DNA of 64,000 nt from Gammaproteobacteria bacterium. GTDB taxonomy: Bacteria > Pseudomonadota > Gammaproteobacteria > SZUA-229. The translations under genes and the position numbers were made by a program. This document shows, one piece after another, positions 10,626 through 21,356 of the stretch. The stretch lies in NCBI GenBank assembly GCA_029882215.1, contig JAOULC010000010.1, positions 16,570-80,569 of the forward strand. The letters run 5' to 3'. The stretch's first letter is position 1, and each line of letters opens with the position of its first letter. The notes under the pieces were generated by a model. The model did no database searches, was not told where the DNA came from, and saw only the letters and a list, made by a program, of their open reading frames with translations.

Positions 10626-11312
10626 ATGGGTCAAAAAGTTCATCCAATTGGGTTTCGTTTAGGAATCGCAACTGACTGGAATTCTAAGTGGTTTGCTGAA
10701 TCTAAAGACTACGCTAAGCTGTTAAATGCCGATCTTTCTGTACGTGAGTACCTGAAAGCTAAACTCGCACATGCTTCAGTAAGTCGTATACAAATAGAAC
10801 GTCCAGCTCGTTCTGCAGTAGTAACAATATACTCTGCTCGCCCTGGTGTTGTAATTGGTAAGAAAGGCGAAGATATCGAGAAGCTGAGACATGACGTTTC
10901 TAAGCGTATGGGTATTCATGTTAATAACGTGAAAATCAATATAGAAGAAATTCGTAAGCCTGAAATGGATGCTCAATTGGTGGCTGATGGCGTTGCGCAA
11001 CAGCTTGAACGTCGTGTGATGTTTCGACGTGCAATGAAGCGTTCGGTAAGTAATACAATGAGAATGGGTGCACAGGGCATCAAAATTAACATTGCTGGTC
11101 GTCTGAACGGTGCAGAGATTGCTCGTGCTGAATGGTACAGAGAAGGTCGTGTTCCATTGCACACATTACGTGCAGATATTGATTATGGTGTCGCTAGAGC
11201 TAACACTACTTATGGTGTTATTGGTATTAAAGTTTGGATTTACAAAGGTGAAGTCCATGATTTTTATGCCATTAAAGAATCTGACGACAAGAACAAAAAG
11301 AAAGCAGGCTAG
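10626..11312 (+). CDS. rpsC: 30S ribosomal protein S3
   Basis: 228 residues from ATG 10626 ([13 protein letters not shown]). An upstream in-frame ATG inside rplV (10599) was rejected because every homologue starts at MGQK and AAGAGAGATA precedes 10626. The N-terminal type-2 KH domain shows the [13 protein letters not shown] loop near residue 61. S3 lines the mRNA entry pore and contributes to helicase activity with S4 and S5. Confidence 0.97.
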   Translation: MGQKVHPIGFRLGIATDWNSKWFAESKDYAKLLNADLSVREYLKAKLAHASVSRIQIERPARSAVVTIYSARPGVVIGKKGEDIEKLRHDVSKRMGIHVNNVKINIEEIRKPEMDAQLVADGVAQQLERRVMFRRAMKRSVSNTMRMGAQGIKINIAGRLNGAEIARAEWYREGRVPLHTLRADIDYGVARANTTYGVIGIKVWIYKGEVHDFYAIKESDDKNKKKAG

Positions 11313-11323
11313 GAAATAGATAG

Positions 11324-11737
11324 ATGTTACAGCCAAAGCGTACAAAATTCAGAAAAGTGCATAAAGGTCGAAATCGTGGTCTTGCGCAAAGTGGAAACAA
11401 AGTTAGTTTCGGTGAGTTTGGTTTAAAAGCTGTTGATCGGGGTCGTATAACTGCTCGCCAGATTGAAGCTGCTCGTCGTGCAATGACTCGTCACATTAAA
11501 CGTGGTGGTAAGATCTGGATTCGAATTTTCCCAGACAAGCCAATCACAACCAAACCTTTAGAAGTTCGTATGGGTAAAGGTAAGGGTAATGTAGATTACT
11601 GGGTTGCTCAGGTACAACCAGGCTCAGTGCTTTATGAGATGGATGGTGTTACCGAAGAGCTTGCTCGTGAAGCATTTAAGCTTGCGGCAGCAAAACTACC
11701 TATTAAAACTGTATTCGTTAATCGTCAGGTGATGTAA
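11324..11737 (+). CDS. rplP: 50S ribosomal protein L16
   Basis: 137 residues, beginning [18 protein letters not shown]16 sits near the A site and organises the tRNA-binding corridor. The segment around residue 80 ([13 protein letters not shown]) does not carry an obvious arginine equal to the hydroxylated Arg81 of E. coli. The stop overlaps rpmC in TAATG. Confidence 0.97.
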   Translation: MLQPKRTKFRKVHKGRNRGLAQSGNKVSFGEFGLKAVDRGRITARQIEAARRAMTRHIKRGGKIWIRIFPDKPITTKPLEVRMGKGKGNVDYWVAQVQPGSVLYEMDGVTEELAREAFKLAAAKLPIKTVFVNRQVM

Positions 11738-11946
11738 TGGCTATTGTTTCAGCAAAAGAATATCGTGAAAAGTCAGTCACTGACTTGCAGCAAGAGCTGC
11801 TAGAATTGCGTCGCGAACAATTTAATCTGCGTATGCAGCAAGGTGTTGGCCAGGTTTCTAAAAATCATTTGTTTAATGACGTGCGTAAAAATATCGCTCG
11901 TCTTAAGACAATTGTTAATGAAAAGACAAAAGCGGGTGACAAATAA
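11737..11946 (+). CDS. rpmC: 50S ribosomal protein L29
   Basis: 69-residue two-helix protein near the tunnel exit beside L23. The core [19 protein letters not shown] is typical. It overlaps both neighbours by a single base (TAATG at each junction), so rplP, rpmC and rpsQ are translationally coupled. Confidence 0.96.
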   Translation: MAIVSAKEYREKSVTDLQQELLELRREQFNLRMQQGVGQVSKNHLFNDVRKNIARLKTIVNEKTKAGDK

Positions 11947-12215
11947 TGAGTGAGTCTCAGACAGAAGTTGTACGTTCATTAACTGGTCGTGTTACCAGTG
12001 ACAAGATGGACAAAACTGTTACTGTGATTGTTGAGCGTAAAGTTCGTCATCCCCTGTACGGAAAAATTATCAAACGTTCTTCTAAGTTTCATGTTCATGA
12101 TGAAGCTAATGAATGCAATGTAAATGATGTTGTAACGATAGAGCAGTGTCGCCCGATTTCAAAATCAAAATCATGGCGTCTTGTTCAGATTGTTGAGAAA
12201 GCAAGCCAGATTTAA
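11946..12215 (+). CDS. rpsQ: 30S ribosomal protein S17
   Basis: 89 residues with an OB-type fold that binds 16S rRNA early in assembly. Diagnostic: [20 protein letters not shown] followed by [21 protein letters not shown]. Last gene of the S10 group; 40 nt separate it from rplN, the first gene of the spc group. Confidence 0.97.
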   Translation: MSESQTEVVRSLTGRVTSDKMDKTVTVIVERKVRHPLYGKIIKRSSKFHVHDEANECNVNDVVTIEQCRPISKSKSWRLVQIVEKASQI

Positions 12216-12255
12216 TGGCTTTTTATTAGAATTTGTTAGTCGGAAGTAACTAGCC

Positions 12256-12624
12256 ATGATTCAGATGCAGACAGTTTTAAACGCGGCAGACAACAGTGGT
12301 GCTCGTCGTGTACAGTGCATAAAAGTACTGGGTGGTTCACATCGTCGCTATGCTGCGGTTGGTGATATCATTAAAGTAAGTATTAAAGATGCGATCCCGC
12401 GCGGAAAAGTTAAAAAAGGCGATGTATACAACGCAGTTGTTGTTCGTACTGCTAAGGGTATTCGCCGTCCAGATGGTTCTGTAATACGTTTTGATTCAAA
12501 TGCGGCAGTACTGTTAAATAATAATTTGCAGCCTATTGGTACTCGTATCTTTGGACCTGTAACTCGTGAATTACGTAATGAAAAGTTCATGAAAATTATT
12601 TCACTTGCACCTGAAGTGTTGTAA
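12256..12624 (+). CDS. rplN: 50S ribosomal protein L14
   Basis: 122 residues beginning [20 protein letters not shown]14 forms intersubunit bridges with L19 and 16S rRNA and binds the silencing factor RsfS, whose gene is also in this window (54126-54461). CGGAAG lies about 10 nt before the ATG. No separate spc promoter was recognised in the 40-nt gap. Confidence 0.97.
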   Translation: MIQMQTVLNAADNSGARRVQCIKVLGGSHRRYAAVGDIIKVSIKDAIPRGKVKKGDVYNAVVVRTAKGIRRPDGSVIRFDSNAAVLLNNNLQPIGTRIFGPVTRELRNEKFMKIISLAPEVL

Positions 12625-12640
12625 GGCGAGGTTATTAGAT

Positions 12641-12958
12641 ATGCAAAATATTAAAAAAGGTGACGAAATCATCGTTACTGCAGGTAAAGATAAAGGACGT
12701 CGTGGTAACGTACTGAGTCTGCTTGATAATGATAGAATTTTGGTTGAAGGTGTGAATCTGGTTAAGAAACACGCTAAGCCGAACCCTGCGAAAGGTGAGC
12801 AAGGCGGCATTATCAGTAAAGAGATGCCTCTTCATCGTTCGAATGTTATGTTGTTCAATCCTGCAACAAACAAGGGTGATCGAGTAGGAATTAAGACGTT
12901 AGATGACGGCAAAAAAGTTCGTTATTTTAAATCTAACAATGAAGTAGTTGACGTATAG
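12641..12958 (+). CDS. rplX: 50S ribosomal protein L24
   Basis: 105 residues from ATG 12641 ([19 protein letters not shown]), which contains the KOW motif. A longer frame from 12605 overlaps rplN and was rejected on homology and on GGCGAGG upstream of 12641. L24 is an assembly initiator of the large subunit. Confidence 0.96.
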   Translation: MQNIKKGDEIIVTAGKDKGRRGNVLSLLDNDRILVEGVNLVKKHAKPNPAKGEQGGIISKEMPLHRSNVMLFNPATNKGDRVGIKTLDDGKKVRYFKSNNEVVDV

Positions 12959-12968
12959 GTTTCTGGCA

Positions 12969-13514
12969 ATGGCAAGGTTAGACAAGCATTATCGCGAAAC
13001 AGTAGTGAAGCAACTTACAGAGCAGTTTGGTTATAAATCTGTTATGGAAGTGCCACGTATTACTAAAATCACCCTGAACATGGGTGTTGGTGAAGCAGTT
13101 GGTGATAAAAAAATCATTGATTACGCTGTAACTGATATGGAAAAGATTGCGGGCCAAAAAGCTGTCGTTACGTTAGCTCGTAAGTCTGTTGCAGGTTTTA
13201 AAGTACGTGAAGAATGGCCAATTGGTGTCAAGGTAACATTGCGTAAAGATCGCATGTTTGAGTTTCTTGATCGCCTGGTTAATATCTCAATCCCACGTAT
13301 TCGCGACTTCCGTGGTTTAAATGGCAAATCTTTTGATGGCCGTGGTAATTACAACATGGGTATTCGTGAGCAAATCATCTTCCCGGAAATCGATTATGAT
13401 AAAATCGATACTCTGCGGGGTATGGATATCAGCATAACGACTACAGCAAAAACAGATGAAGAAGCTAAAGCATTATTATCAGCCTTTAGTTTCCCATTCC
13501 GAGAAAAAGGTTAA
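12969..13514 (+). CDS. rplE: 50S ribosomal protein L5
   Basis: 181 residues from ATG 12969 ([16 protein letters not shown]). L5 carries 5S rRNA into the large subunit with L18 and contacts P-site tRNA. Core motifs [11 protein letters not shown] and [19 protein letters not shown] are intact. In E. coli the S8 repressor site spans the rplX-rplE junction; here the junction is 10 nt and the site could not be verified by eye. Confidence 0.97.
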   Translation: MARLDKHYRETVVKQLTEQFGYKSVMEVPRITKITLNMGVGEAVGDKKIIDYAVTDMEKIAGQKAVVTLARKSVAGFKVREEWPIGVKVTLRKDRMFEFLDRLVNISIPRIRDFRGLNGKSFDGRGNYNMGIREQIIFPEIDYDKIDTLRGMDISITTTAKTDEEAKALLSAFSFPFREKG

Positions 13515-13517
13515 GCA

Positions 13518-13823
13518 ATGGCTAAAGTATCTATGGTGCAGCGCGAGCTTAAACGCACTAAATTAGTAAATAAATATAAGGCGAAGCGAGCAGAGCTAAA
13601 AGCGATCATTGCTAACCCGGATGTTGATTTTGATGAGTTGATGGCAGCGCAAAACAAGTTAAATACTTTGCCGCGTGATTCAAGCCCAGTTCGTCAGCGT
13701 AATCGTTGTCAGGTTACTGGTCGTCCACATGGTTATTACCGTAAATTCGGTTTGTCGCGTATTAAGTTACGTGAAGCTGCAATGCGCGGTGATATTCCTG
13801 GCCTTGTTAAAGCAAGTTGGTAA
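13518..13823 (+). CDS. rpsN: 30S ribosomal protein S14 (zinc-free form)
   Basis: 101 residues, the long S14 form. It has a single cysteine in [21 protein letters not shown] where the short zinc form has CXXC pairs, so this copy does not bind zinc. It assembles into the 30S head. Only 3 nt separate it from rplE. Confidence 0.97.
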   Translation: MAKVSMVQRELKRTKLVNKYKAKRAELKAIIANPDVDFDELMAAQNKLNTLPRDSSPVRQRNRCQVTGRPHGYYRKFGLSRIKLREAAMRGDIPGLVKASW

Positions 13824-13835
13824 AGGTTTAAACTT

Positions 13836-14231
13836 ATGAGTATGTCAGATCCAATCGCCGATATGTTGACTCGTATCAGAAATGGTCAGTCGGCAGATAA
13901 AGCAAGTGTCCAGATGCCTTCTTCAAAAGGTAAAGTGGCCATTGCAAATGTATTAAAAAATGAAGGTTTCATAACTAATTTCTCAGTTGATGAGAATGCA
14001 GGTAAGCCTTTATTAAATGTTGATCTTAAATATTATGAAGGTAAGCCTGTAATAGAAAAGATTCAGCGTGTAAGTCGTCCTGGTTTGCGTATTTACAAAA
14101 ACAAAGACGAATTACCAAAAATTCAGAATGGTCTAGGTATTGCCATTATTTCTACATCGAAAGGTGTAATGACTGATAGCCAAGCACGCGCAACCAATCA
14201 AGGTGGTGAAGTGCTTTGTACTGTATCATAG
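13836..14231 (+). CDS. rpsH: 30S ribosomal protein S8
   Basis: 131 residues, beginning [19 protein letters not shown]8 binds helix 21 of 16S rRNA and, in E. coli, represses the spc operon. The C-terminal signature [14 protein letters not shown]...GGEVLC is intact. Confidence 0.97.
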   Translation: MSMSDPIADMLTRIRNGQSADKASVQMPSSKGKVAIANVLKNEGFITNFSVDENAGKPLLNVDLKYYEGKPVIEKIQRVSRPGLRIYKNKDELPKIQNGLGIAIISTSKGVMTDSQARATNQGGEVLCTVS

Positions 14232-14240
14232 GGTAAAGCA

Positions 14241-14774
14241 ATGTCTAGAATTGCAAACAAACCAGTAGAACTGCCATCAGGTGTTGAAATTAAAATCAAC
14301 GGCCAGATGGTAAATGTAAAAGGTCCTAAAGGAACTTCTGAAATCACGCTGCATGAAACTGTTAATGTTGCTCAGAACGACCAGGAATTAAATTTTTCAA
14401 TGGCAGATGATGCCGCAACAAACCTTGCTATGGCAGGCACGATGCGCTCGCTGGTCGCGAATATGGTTCACGGTGTTTCTCAAGGTTTTGAGAAACGTTT
14501 AACACTTATTGGTGTTGGTTATCGTGCAGCTGTTCAGGGTAAAGTTTTAAACCTTACTTTAGGTTTCTCTCACCCTGTAAATTTCGAAATTCCAGCAGGT
14601 ATCACTATCGAATGTCCGTCTCAAACAGAGATTGTCGTGACAGGTATTGATAAACAGCAGGTTGGTCAGGTTTCTGCGAATATCCGTGCGTACCGTCCAC
14701 CAGAGCCATATAAAGGTAAAGGTGTGCGTTATTCAGACGAACAAGTTCTTCGTAAAGAAGCTAAAAAGAAATAG
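14241..14774 (+). CDS. rplF: 50S ribosomal protein L6
   Basis: 177 residues in two similar domains. L6 lies at the base of the stalk near the factor-binding site. The C-terminal signature [16 protein letters not shown] is present. Confidence 0.97.
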   Translation: MSRIANKPVELPSGVEIKINGQMVNVKGPKGTSEITLHETVNVAQNDQELNFSMADDAATNLAMAGTMRSLVANMVHGVSQGFEKRLTLIGVGYRAAVQGKVLNLTLGFSHPVNFEIPAGITIECPSQTEIVVTGIDKQQVGQVSANIRAYRPPEPYKGKGVRYSDEQVLRKEAKKK

Positions 14775-14782
14775 GTGCTGAG

Positions 14783-15139
14783 ATGAAAGACGTTAAATCA
14801 AACAGAATTCGTCGTGCTAAAAAAACTCGTATGCGGATTCGTGAGCAGGGTAAATGTCGTTTGAGTATTCATCGTACTCCTAGACATATCTATGCTCAAA
14901 TAATAGCAGCAAATGGTTCAGAAGTTCTGACATCAGCATCAACCGTACAGGCTGATGTGAGTAAGGGTCTGAAGAGTACTGGTAATGTTGAAGCAGCAGT
15001 CGCAGTTGGTAAAGCAATTGCTGAAAAGGCTAAAGCTGCTGGTATCACTGGTATAGCATTTGACCGTTCCGGTTTCAAATATCATGGTCGTGTAAAAGCT
15101 CTGGCTGATGCTGCACGTGAAAATGGTTTAGAGTTTTAA
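14783..15139 (+). CDS. rplR: 50S ribosomal protein L18
   Basis: 118 residues. The basic N-terminus ([20 protein letters not shown]) binds 5S rRNA, which L18 brings to the central protuberance with L5. The tail [20 protein letters not shown] is diagnostic. GGTGCTGAG precedes the ATG. Confidence 0.97.
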   Translation: MKDVKSNRIRRAKKTRMRIREQGKCRLSIHRTPRHIYAQIIAANGSEVLTSASTVQADVSKGLKSTGNVEAAVAVGKAIAEKAKAAGITGIAFDRSGFKYHGRVKALADAARENGLEF

Positions 15140-15150
15140 GGCTAAAGATT

Positions 15151-15657
15151 ATGGCAAATTTCGAGAAAAAAGGACCAGAAGACGGCTTCATTGAGAAACT
15201 GGTAACAGTAAACCGTGTTTCTAAAGTAGTAAAAGGTGGTCGTCAATTTGGTTTTGCTGCACTGACTGTAGTAGGCGATGGTAATGGTCGTGTTGGCTTT
15301 GGTTACGGAAAGGCTAAAGAAGTACCAATCGCTATCCAAAAAGCTATGGATAAGGCGCGTAAGTCAATGCAAAATGTACATCTTAAGGGTGATACCTTGC
15401 AGTATGAGATTGTTGCTGGGCATGGTGCTGCTGAAGTTTTCATGAAGCCTGCATCTGAAGGTACCGGAGTTATTGCCGGTGGTGCAATGCGTGCGGTTCT
15501 CGAAGCTGTTGGTGTAAAAAACGTTTTGGCAAAATGTGTTGGTAGTCGTAACCCAGTTAATGTTGTTCGCGCAACTATTAATGGTCTAACTCAAATCAAC
15601 TCACCAGAATATGTTGCTGCAAAACGTGGCAAAAAAGTTGAAGAAATTTTAGGTTAA
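15151..15657 (+). CDS. rpsE: 30S ribosomal protein S5
   Basis: 168 residues: N-terminal dsRNA-binding fold ([19 protein letters not shown] around residue 17) and C-terminal S5 fold. It affects decoding accuracy with S4 and forms part of the mRNA entry pore; the loop where spectinomycin resistance maps appears ordinary. Confidence 0.97.
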   Translation: MANFEKKGPEDGFIEKLVTVNRVSKVVKGGRQFGFAALTVVGDGNGRVGFGYGKAKEVPIAIQKAMDKARKSMQNVHLKGDTLQYEIVAGHGAAEVFMKPASEGTGVIAGGAMRAVLEAVGVKNVLAKCVGSRNPVNVVRATINGLTQINSPEYVAAKRGKKVEEILG

Positions 15658-15663
15658 TGAACC

Positions 15664-15852
15664 ATGGCTAATACTAAAAAAGTTAAACTGACTTTGGTTA
15701 AAAGTAAAAATCATCGTCTGAAGAAGCATCAGGATTGTGTTCGTGGACTTGGCTTACGGCGCATGCACCACACGGTAGAAGTGATTGATACACCTGAAAA
15801 CCGTGGCATGATCAATAAAGTTCAATATTTGTTAAAGGTTGAGGAAGCTTAA
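15664..15852 (+). CDS. rpmD: 50S ribosomal protein L30
   Basis: 62-residue small protein, beginning [18 protein letters not shown], with the family core [24 protein letters not shown]. Non-essential in some bacteria. It ends 1 nt before the rplO start, and its last codons carry the GAGGA that serves rplO. Confidence 0.96.
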   Translation: MANTKKVKLTLVKSKNHRLKKHQDCVRGLGLRRMHHTVEVIDTPENRGMINKVQYLLKVEEA

Positions 15853-15853
15853 A

Positions 15854-16288
15854 ATGCATTTAAATACACTCAAACCTGATGCTGGTAGCAAAAAGGCTGG
15901 CAAACGAGTTGGTCGTGGTATCGGTAGCGGTACTGGTAAAACTTGTGGTCGTGGTCATAAAGGTCAAAAGTCACGCTCAGGTGGTTTTACAAAAATCGGT
16001 TTTGAAGGTGGACAGATGCCATTGCAGCGTCGTCTTCCAAAAGTTGGTTTTAATTCACGCATGGCCAGGACACGCGCTGAAGTACGCTTACATGAGCTGT
16101 TGCTTATTAATGAAGATGTAGTAACTCTTGAGGCGCTGATTGCGGCTAATATTGTTCCAGTCTTTACTAAGAAGGCTAAAGTTATCCTATCTGGTGAGAT
16201 TGACAAAGCTGTAACTGTTAAGGGCCTTGCAATTACTAAGGGTGCTAAAGCAGCGATTGAAGCTGCTGGCGGTAAAGTCGAAGATTAA
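15854..16288 (+). CDS. rplO: 50S ribosomal protein L15
   Basis: 144 residues from ATG 15854 ([20 protein letters not shown]); GAGGAAG lies 7-13 nt upstream. An ATG at 15839 inside rpmD gives a 5-residue extension unlike the family. The glycine- and lysine-rich N-terminus ([13 protein letters not shown]) threads into 23S rRNA. Confidence 0.96.
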   Translation: MHLNTLKPDAGSKKAGKRVGRGIGSGTGKTCGRGHKGQKSRSGGFTKIGFEGGQMPLQRRLPKVGFNSRMARTRAEVRLHELLLINEDVVTLEALIAANIVPVFTKKAKVILSGEIDKAVTVKGLAITKGAKAAIEAAGGKVED

Positions 16289-16294
16289 TACTTT

Positions 16295-17626
16295 ATGAAT
16301 AATGCACTTAGTAACGGAAAATTACACGAATTACGACAACGCATCTTTTTTGTTCTAGGTGCGTTGATCGTTTATCGTACCGGTACGTTTATTCCTGTTC
16401 CAGGTATAGACCCCGTCGTCATGTCGCAACTTTTTGAGCAACAAAAGGGTGGCATATTGGATGTTTTCAATATGTTCTCAGGCGGTGCTTTGGAGCGTAT
16501 GTCGTTATTTGCTCTAGGTGTAATGCCATATATATCGGCATCGATCATTATACAGCTGTTGAGCCATACGGTGCCTTCACTCGAAGTTTTACGTAAAGAA
16601 GGTGAGAGTGGACGTCGTAAATTGACTACCTATACCCGTTATTTTACCTTAGTACTTGCAACCTTCCAGTCTATTGGTGTTTCAATGGCATTACAGGGGC
16701 AGCAAGTAGGTTCTAGTCAGCTTGTATTGTCCCCAGGTTTTACGTTTGTAATGACGGCTACTGTAACGCTTGTTACTGGTACAATGTTCCTAATGTGGTT
16801 AGGTGAACAAATTACTGAGCGTGGCATTGGTAACGGTATCTCAGTTTTAATATTCGCAGGAATTGTTGCAGGCCTACCATCTGCAATAGGTGGAACATTA
16901 GAGCTTGCGAGGACTGGTGAGCTACATTCGCTAACCGTAATTTTGTTGTTCATAGTTGCTATGCTGGTAACGGCATTTGTAATCTTTGTTGAACGTGGAC
17001 AGCGTAGAATTACTGTTAATTATGCAAAACGACAACAGGGGCGCAAAATGTATGCGGCTCAAAGTAGTCACTTGCCTCTAAAATTAAATATGGCGGGTGT
17101 TATACCACCTATATTTGCTTCCAGTATTATCCTGTTCCCAGCAACTATGGGTGACTGGTTTAGTAAGTCACCTGGTATGGAGTGGCTAGCATCAATTAGC
17201 CAGACTTTGTCGCCAGGGCAGCCTGTCTATGTAATGTTTTACGCGGCTGCGATCATATTCTTTTGTTTCTTTTATACGGCGTTGGTTTTCAACTCCAGAG
17301 ATACAGCAGATAACTTAAAGAAGAACGGTGCGTTTATCCCGGGTATCCGTCCAGGTGATCAAACGGCTAAATTTATTGATGGAGTTATGACACGCCTAAC
17401 TTTAATAGGCGCTATCTATATGACGTCAGTGTGTTTATTGCCCGAATTCTTAATATTATATTTAAATGTGCCATTTTATTTTGGTGGTACATCTTTATTA
17501 ATTATTGTCGTGGTAGTCATGGATTTCATGGCCCAGGTACAAACGCACTTAATGTCTCATCAGTACGAAGGTCTGATGAAAAAGGCGAATTTAAAGTCAT
17601 CTGGTAACAGCGGTCTAATTCGTTAA
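16295..17626 (+). CDS. secY: Preprotein translocase subunit SecY
   Basis: 443-residue inner-membrane channel with ten predicted transmembrane helices, forming SecYEG with SecE and SecG for export and membrane insertion. Typical signatures: [12 protein letters not shown] near residue 75, [14 protein letters not shown] near 172, and the cytoplasmic loop [21 protein letters not shown] that engages SecA and ribosomes. It starts 6 nt after rplO in the spc group. Confidence 0.97.
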   Translation: MNNALSNGKLHELRQRIFFVLGALIVYRTGTFIPVPGIDPVVMSQLFEQQKGGILDVFNMFSGGALERMSLFALGVMPYISASIIIQLLSHTVPSLEVLRKEGESGRRKLTTYTRYFTLVLATFQSIGVSMALQGQQVGSSQLVLSPGFTFVMTATVTLVTGTMFLMWLGEQITERGIGNGISVLIFAGIVAGLPSAIGGTLELARTGELHSLTVILLFIVAMLVTAFVIFVERGQRRITVNYAKRQQGRKMYAAQSSHLPLKLNMAGVIPPIFASSIILFPATMGDWFSKSPGMEWLASISQTLSPGQPVYVMFYAAAIIFFCFFYTALVFNSRDTADNLKKNGAFIPGIRPGDQTAKFIDGVMTRLTLIGAIYMTSVCLLPEFLILYLNVPFYFGGTSLLIIVVVVMDFMAQVQTHLMSHQYEGLMKKANLKSSGNSGLIR

Positions 17627-17650
17627 TCCGGTATTGTTTGGAGTAAAATC

Positions 17651-17764
17651 ATGAAAGTTCGCGCTTCTGTTAAAAAAATGTGCAGAAACTGCAAAGTTGT
17701 TAAACGTAAAGGCATTGTTCGGGTTATCTGTAAAGATCCACGTCACAAGCAACGTCAAGGTTAA
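17651..17764 (+). CDS. rpmJ: 50S ribosomal protein L36 (zinc-binding form)
   Basis: 37 residues, [19 protein letters not shown] onward, read directly from the sequence. Cys11, Cys14, Cys27 and His32 form the zinc-ribbon set, so this is the zinc-dependent C+ form. It lies 24 nt behind secY with TTGGAG upstream, as the last gene of the spc group. Confidence 0.96.
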   Translation: MKVRASVKKMCRNCKVVKRKGIVRVICKDPRHKQRQG

Positions 17765-17768
17765 CGTA

Positions 17769-17797
17769 TTGTATTTTGGTCAGAAAGCGGGTAGAAT
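17769..17797 (+). promoter_or_regulatory. Probable alpha-operon promoter
   Basis: TTGTAT (17769-17774), 17 bp, TAGAAT (17792-17797). Start expected near 17804, giving a leader of only about 33 nt before rpsM. The -10 lies inside the loop of a stem-loop (17783-17808). Motif match is moderate, so activity is inferred. Confidence 0.45.
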
Positions 17798-17808
17798 GCC
17801 GCGCTTTC
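17783..17808 (+). promoter_or_regulatory. Inverted repeat over the alpha-operon promoter
   Basis: Perfect 7-bp arms GAAAGCG / CGCTTTC enclosing 12 bp that contain the putative -10. As RNA read through from spc it is a GC-rich hairpin after rpmJ; as DNA it could be an operator. No U-tract follows, so it is not a classic terminator. Confidence 0.4.
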
Positions 17809-17836
17809 CGTCTCATCATCATCGAGGATGTATTGA

Positions 17837-18193
17837 ATGGCTCGTATAGCGGGTATTAACGTACCAACAAATAAGCATACTGTTATTGCTTTAACTTATG
17901 TCTATGGCATTGGTCTCACTCGGGCACAGTCTATTTGTGCAACGACCGGTATCGCTGAATCTACTAAAATCAGCGCTCTGACGGAAGATCAGGTAGAAAC
18001 TTTGCGAACTGAAGTTGGTAAATTCACTGTAGAAGGTGATTTGCGACGTGAAGTATCAATGAATATTAAGCGTTTGATGGATTTGGGTTCATTCCGTGGT
18101 ATCCGTCATCGCCGTGGTTTGCCTTTAAGAGGTCAACGCACTAAAACTAATGCGCGTACACGTAAAGGTCCACGTCGCGCAGTTCGTAAGTAA
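17837..18193 (+). CDS. rpsM: 30S ribosomal protein S13
   Basis: 118 residues, beginning [27 protein letters not shown]13 lies in the 30S head, touching S19, the P-site tRNA and the 50S subunit. The basic C-terminus [19 protein letters not shown] is typical. First gene of the alpha group; GAGG lies 11 nt upstream. Confidence 0.97.
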   Translation: MARIAGINVPTNKHTVIALTYVYGIGLTRAQSICATTGIAESTKISALTEDQVETLRTEVGKFTVEGDLRREVSMNIKRLMDLGSFRGIRHRRGLPLRGQRTKTNARTRKGPRRAVRK

Positions 18194-18221
18194 ATAACGG
18201 TATCACTGAGGAATAACTCAC

Positions 18222-18605
18222 ATGGCGAAAGCTCAGGCCAAGAAAAAGGTAAAACGTTCAGTAGTGGATGGTGTTGCACATATATTTGCATCATTTAATA
18301 ACACTATTGTCACAATTTCAGACCGTCAGGGTAATACCCTGTCATGGGCAACAGCGGGTGGTTCAGGCTTCCGTGGCTCTCGTAAAAGTACGCCATTCGC
18401 AGCTCAGGTTGCAGCTGAACGTGCTGGTGAAGCGGCTAAAGTTTACGGTCTTAAGAATCTTGATGTAAACGTAAAGGGACCTGGTCCTGGTCGTGAGTCA
18501 GCTGTTCGTGCATTAAATGGCGCTGGTTTCAAAATTACAAACATCAGTGATGTGACGCCTATACCGCACAACGGTTGTCGTCCACCTAAGAAACGTCGTG
18601 TTTAA
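18222..18605 (+). CDS. rpsK: 30S ribosomal protein S11
   Basis: 127 residues. S11 lines the platform near the E site. The signature [15 protein letters not shown] and the tail [13 protein letters not shown] are present. GAGGAA precedes the ATG by 9 nt. Confidence 0.97.
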   Translation: MAKAQAKKKVKRSVVDGVAHIFASFNNTIVTISDRQGNTLSWATAGGSGFRGSRKSTPFAAQVAAERAGEAAKVYGLKNLDVNVKGPGPGRESAVRALNGAGFKITNISDVTPIPHNGCRPPKKRRV

Positions 18606-18622
18606 GGCAGAGGTACTATAAA

Positions 18623-19243
18623 GTGGCAAGATATATTGGTCCAAAACTTAAATTAAGTCGACGTGAAGGCGTTGACTTAGGTCATAAGTCAGGCGTACGC
18701 CCGATTGACTCAAAATGTAATTTTGAAAAAGTCCCTGGTCAGCATGGAGCTCGCCGAGCTCGAGTAACTGAATATGGTACTCAGCTACGTGAAAAGCAAA
18801 AAATTCGTCGTATTTACGGTGTATTAGAAAAACAGTTCCGTAACTATTACAAAAAAGCAGCTTCTACTAAAGGTTCGACAGGTGAGACTTTGCTTAAATT
18901 GTTAGAAACACGGCTGGATAATGTCGTATACCGTTCAGGTTTTGGTTCTACTCGGTCAGAAGCACGTCAATTAGTTTCACATAAGTCGATTCTGGTTAAC
19001 GGTTCTGTAGTTAATGTTGCCTCTTACCAAGTATCGGCTAATGATGTTATCTCAGTAAGAGAAAAAGCTAAAAAGCAAACACGCATCAAGGACTCAATGG
19101 CACTTGCTACAGCCCGTGGTATTGATGAGTGGATTAGTTTAGATGCTGCTAAAATGGAAGCAACGTTCAAGTCTGTACCAGAGCGTTCTGATCTGCCAGC
19201 GGATTATAACGAATCACTCGTAGTGGAACTATACTCCAAATAA
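18623..19243 (+). CDS. rpsD: 30S ribosomal protein S4
   Basis: 206 residues from a GTG start at 18623 ([16 protein letters not shown]). S4 initiates 16S assembly and carries an S4-type RNA-binding domain around residues 95-155 ([22 protein letters not shown]). In E. coli it represses the alpha operon by binding a pseudoknot over the rpsM start. The predicted leader here is short, so that control is uncertain. Confidence 0.97.
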   Translation: MARYIGPKLKLSRREGVDLGHKSGVRPIDSKCNFEKVPGQHGARRARVTEYGTQLREKQKIRRIYGVLEKQFRNYYKKAASTKGSTGETLLKLLETRLDNVVYRSGFGSTRSEARQLVSHKSILVNGSVVNVASYQVSANDVISVREKAKKQTRIKDSMALATARGIDEWISLDAAKMEATFKSVPERSDLPADYNESLVVELYSK

Positions 19244-19258
19244 GGGAGACTTTTGTAA

Positions 19259-20245
19259 ATGTCAGGCAATAGTAAAAACTTGCTCAAGCCTCGTGTCATT
19301 GATGTTAAATCATTCAGTGATACGCACACTAAAGTTACATTGGAACCACTTGAACGTGGCTTTGGTCATACACTTGGTAATGCACTTCGTAGAATTCTTC
19401 TTTCGTCGCTGGAAGGTGCAGCGGTTTCTGAAGTCGCAATTGATGGTGTTCTTCATGAATACAGCACAATCGATGGTGTTCAAGAAGACGTATTAGAAAT
19501 CTTAATGAATCTTAAAGGTGTGGCATTAACGTTACATGCTAAAGATGAGGTAGTGCTGTCATTATCAGCTTCTAAAGCCGGTGTCGTAACAGCTAACGAT
19601 ATCGTCCTAGATCATGATGTTGAAATAGTAAATCCTGATCATGTGATCTGTACATTGAATAAAGATATTAATCTTTCAATGTCACTCAAAGTTACTAAAG
19701 GTCGTGGTTATGTTGCTTCCAATTCAGTTTCAGCTGATGAGGTTTCAAACATCGGTGGATTAAGACTGGATGCTTCGTATAGTCCAATTCGTAAAGTGTC
19801 ATACAGTGTTGAGAACGCACGTGTTGAACAGCGCACTGATATGGATAAGCTGATCATTGATCTGGAAACAAACGGTACAATTGATCCAGAAAATGCAGTA
19901 CGACGTGCAGCTGGTATTCTACAAGAGCAACTTTCAGTATTCGTTGACTTGCAAAGTTCAGAAGTACAGTCACAAGAGCCTGAAGAAGCAGAAGTTGATC
20001 CATTGCTATTACGTCCAGTTGATGATTTGGAGCTGACAGTACGTTCAGCTAACTGTCTTAAAGCAGAGAATATCTACTACATAGGTGATTTAATACACCG
20101 TACTGAAGTCGAGCTGCTGAAAACACCAAATCTGGGTAAAAAATCCTTAACAGAGATAAAAGACGTTCTTGCATCTCACGGTTTATCATTAGGTGTACGT
20201 CTGGAAAACTGGCCGCCATCATCTATTAAAGATAAAACTAGTTAA
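19259..20245 (+). CDS. rpoA: RNA polymerase subunit alpha
   Basis: 328 residues. The N-terminal domain (to about 235) dimerises and assembles beta and beta' ([19 protein letters not shown] near residue 32). After a linker, the C-terminal domain (about 250-328, [20 protein letters not shown]) binds UP elements and activators such as CRP/FNR, relevant to the nap promoter at 26.9 kb. It follows rpsD by 15 nt. Confidence 0.98.
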   Translation: MSGNSKNLLKPRVIDVKSFSDTHTKVTLEPLERGFGHTLGNALRRILLSSLEGAAVSEVAIDGVLHEYSTIDGVQEDVLEILMNLKGVALTLHAKDEVVLSLSASKAGVVTANDIVLDHDVEIVNPDHVICTLNKDINLSMSLKVTKGRGYVASNSVSADEVSNIGGLRLDASYSPIRKVSYSVENARVEQRTDMDKLIIDLETNGTIDPENAVRRAAGILQEQLSVFVDLQSSEVQSQEPEEAEVDPLLLRPVDDLELTVRSANCLKAENIYYIGDLIHRTEVELLKTPNLGKKSLTEIKDVLASHGLSLGVRLENWPPSSIKDKTS

Positions 20246-20267
20246 CAAAGTTTTTAGGAATTAAATC

Positions 20268-20639
20268 ATGCGTCATCGTAAGTCGGGTCGTCAACTCAAT
20301 CGTAACAGCAGTCACCGTATTGCTATGTTCCGTAATATGGCAACATCATTATTCGAACATGAAACAATCAAGACTACTTTGCCTAAAGCAAAAGAGTTAC
20401 GTCGTATTGTTGAGCCATTAATCACATTAGCTAAAACTGATAGTGTTGCTAATCGCCGTTTAGCATTTGCACGTTTACGTGACAAAGCAATGGTTGCAAA
20501 ACTATTTACAGATGTAGCGCCTCGTTTCACTACTCGTCCTGGTGGTTACACACGTGTTCTTAAGTGTGGCTTTCGTTCGGGTGATGCGGCTCCAATGGCA
20601 TATATCCAATTAGTTGAAGAAGCAAAATCTGAAGGTTAA
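20268..20639 (+). CDS. rplQ: 50S ribosomal protein L17
   Basis: 123 residues, beginning [18 protein letters not shown]17 lies near the tunnel exit. It is the last gene of the superoperon, 16 nt before a perfect terminator hairpin. Confidence 0.97.
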   Translation: MRHRKSGRQLNRNSSHRIAMFRNMATSLFEHETIKTTLPKAKELRRIVEPLITLAKTDSVANRRLAFARLRDKAMVAKLFTDVAPRFTTRPGGYTRVLKCGFRSGDAAPMAYIQLVEEAKSEG

Positions 20640-20655
20640 TCTTTATATTTGCTCT

Positions 20656-20691
20656 ACACAAAAAAGCCGGGATAGCCCGGCTTTTTTGTGT
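20656..20691. terminator. Bidirectional intrinsic terminator between rplQ and napC
   Basis: Perfect 16-bp inverted repeat (20656-20671 / 20676-20691) with an ATAG loop and GCCGGG / CCCGGC core flanked by A6 and T6. It therefore has a U-tract in both directions and can end both the ribosomal superoperon (+) and the nap operon (-). Confidence 0.92.
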
Positions 20692-20709
20692 CTTATGATA
20701 TTTCTTTAA

Positions 20710-21321
20710 TTAATCATGTCCAATGGCTGAACTTGGGTCCACTTCATACATAGCTGGTAATGAGTGCGCGATACCTTTGTGGCAGTCAATACATGTTTGC
20801 CCCGATTCCAGGCCTTTTTGGTGCTGAGTCATACCTCTACGTCCTTGCTGCGTGTAGTCCATTGATTTAAAGTCATGACAGTTACGGCATTCTCTAGAAT
20901 CAGTATCTTTCATTACTTTCCAGACATTTCGCGCGAGATGAAGACGTTTCGCTTCAAACTTTTCAGGTGTATCAATTGTTCCCAGTGCTTTATGGAACAG
21001 TTCGTTAGTTGCCTGAATCTTACGTACCACTTTGTACGTCCATTCTTTTGGTACATGGCAGTCAGGGCAAGTAGCCCGTACGCCAGTGCGGTTGGAGTAA
21101 TGAATGGTGTCTTTGTATTCTTCAAACACATTCTCACGCATTTCATGACAAGAAATGCAGAACTCTTCTGTATTTGTCATCTCCATTGCAGTGTTGAAGC
21201 CACCCCAGAAAATAATGCCTGCGATAAAACCGCCAACCAGTAAGGTGCCAAGAGAGTATCTTGCAGTTGGCTGTTTTAGCAGGTTCCACGTTGTTGCTAA
21301 TATTTGTTTAAGTTTATTCAT
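20710..21321 (-). CDS. napC: Tetrahaem c-type cytochrome NapC
   Basis: 203 residues: one N-terminal membrane anchor (about residues 24-44) and a periplasmic domain with four CXXCH haem motifs (CISCH, CPDCH, CRNCH, CIDCH). NapC/NirT proteins oxidise quinol at the membrane and pass electrons to NapAB. Last gene of the operon, 35 nt behind napB, and it ends just ahead of the terminator shared with rplQ. Confidence 0.96.
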   Translation of the reverse strand: MNKLKQILATTWNLLKQPTARYSLGTLLVGGFIAGIIFWGGFNTAMEMTNTEEFCISCHEMRENVFEEYKDTIHYSNRTGVRATCPDCHVPKEWTYKVVRKIQATNELFHKALGTIDTPEKFEAKRLHLARNVWKVMKDTDSRECRNCHDFKSMDYTQQGRRGMTQHQKGLESGQTCIDCHKGIAHSLPAMYEVDPSSAIGHD

Positions 21322-21356
21322 AGTGCTAGCCTGTTATCAGATGCTTGGTATAACCA

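Noticed and set aside
10776..11162. Minus-strand open frame of 128 residues across rpsC
   Set aside because: Antisense shadow of a highly conserved ribosomal gene; the translated sequence is low-complexity and matches nothing recognised.
20875..21243. Plus-strand open frame of 122 residues across napC
   Set aside because: Antisense to the four haem motifs of napC; no start signal and no protein-like features.
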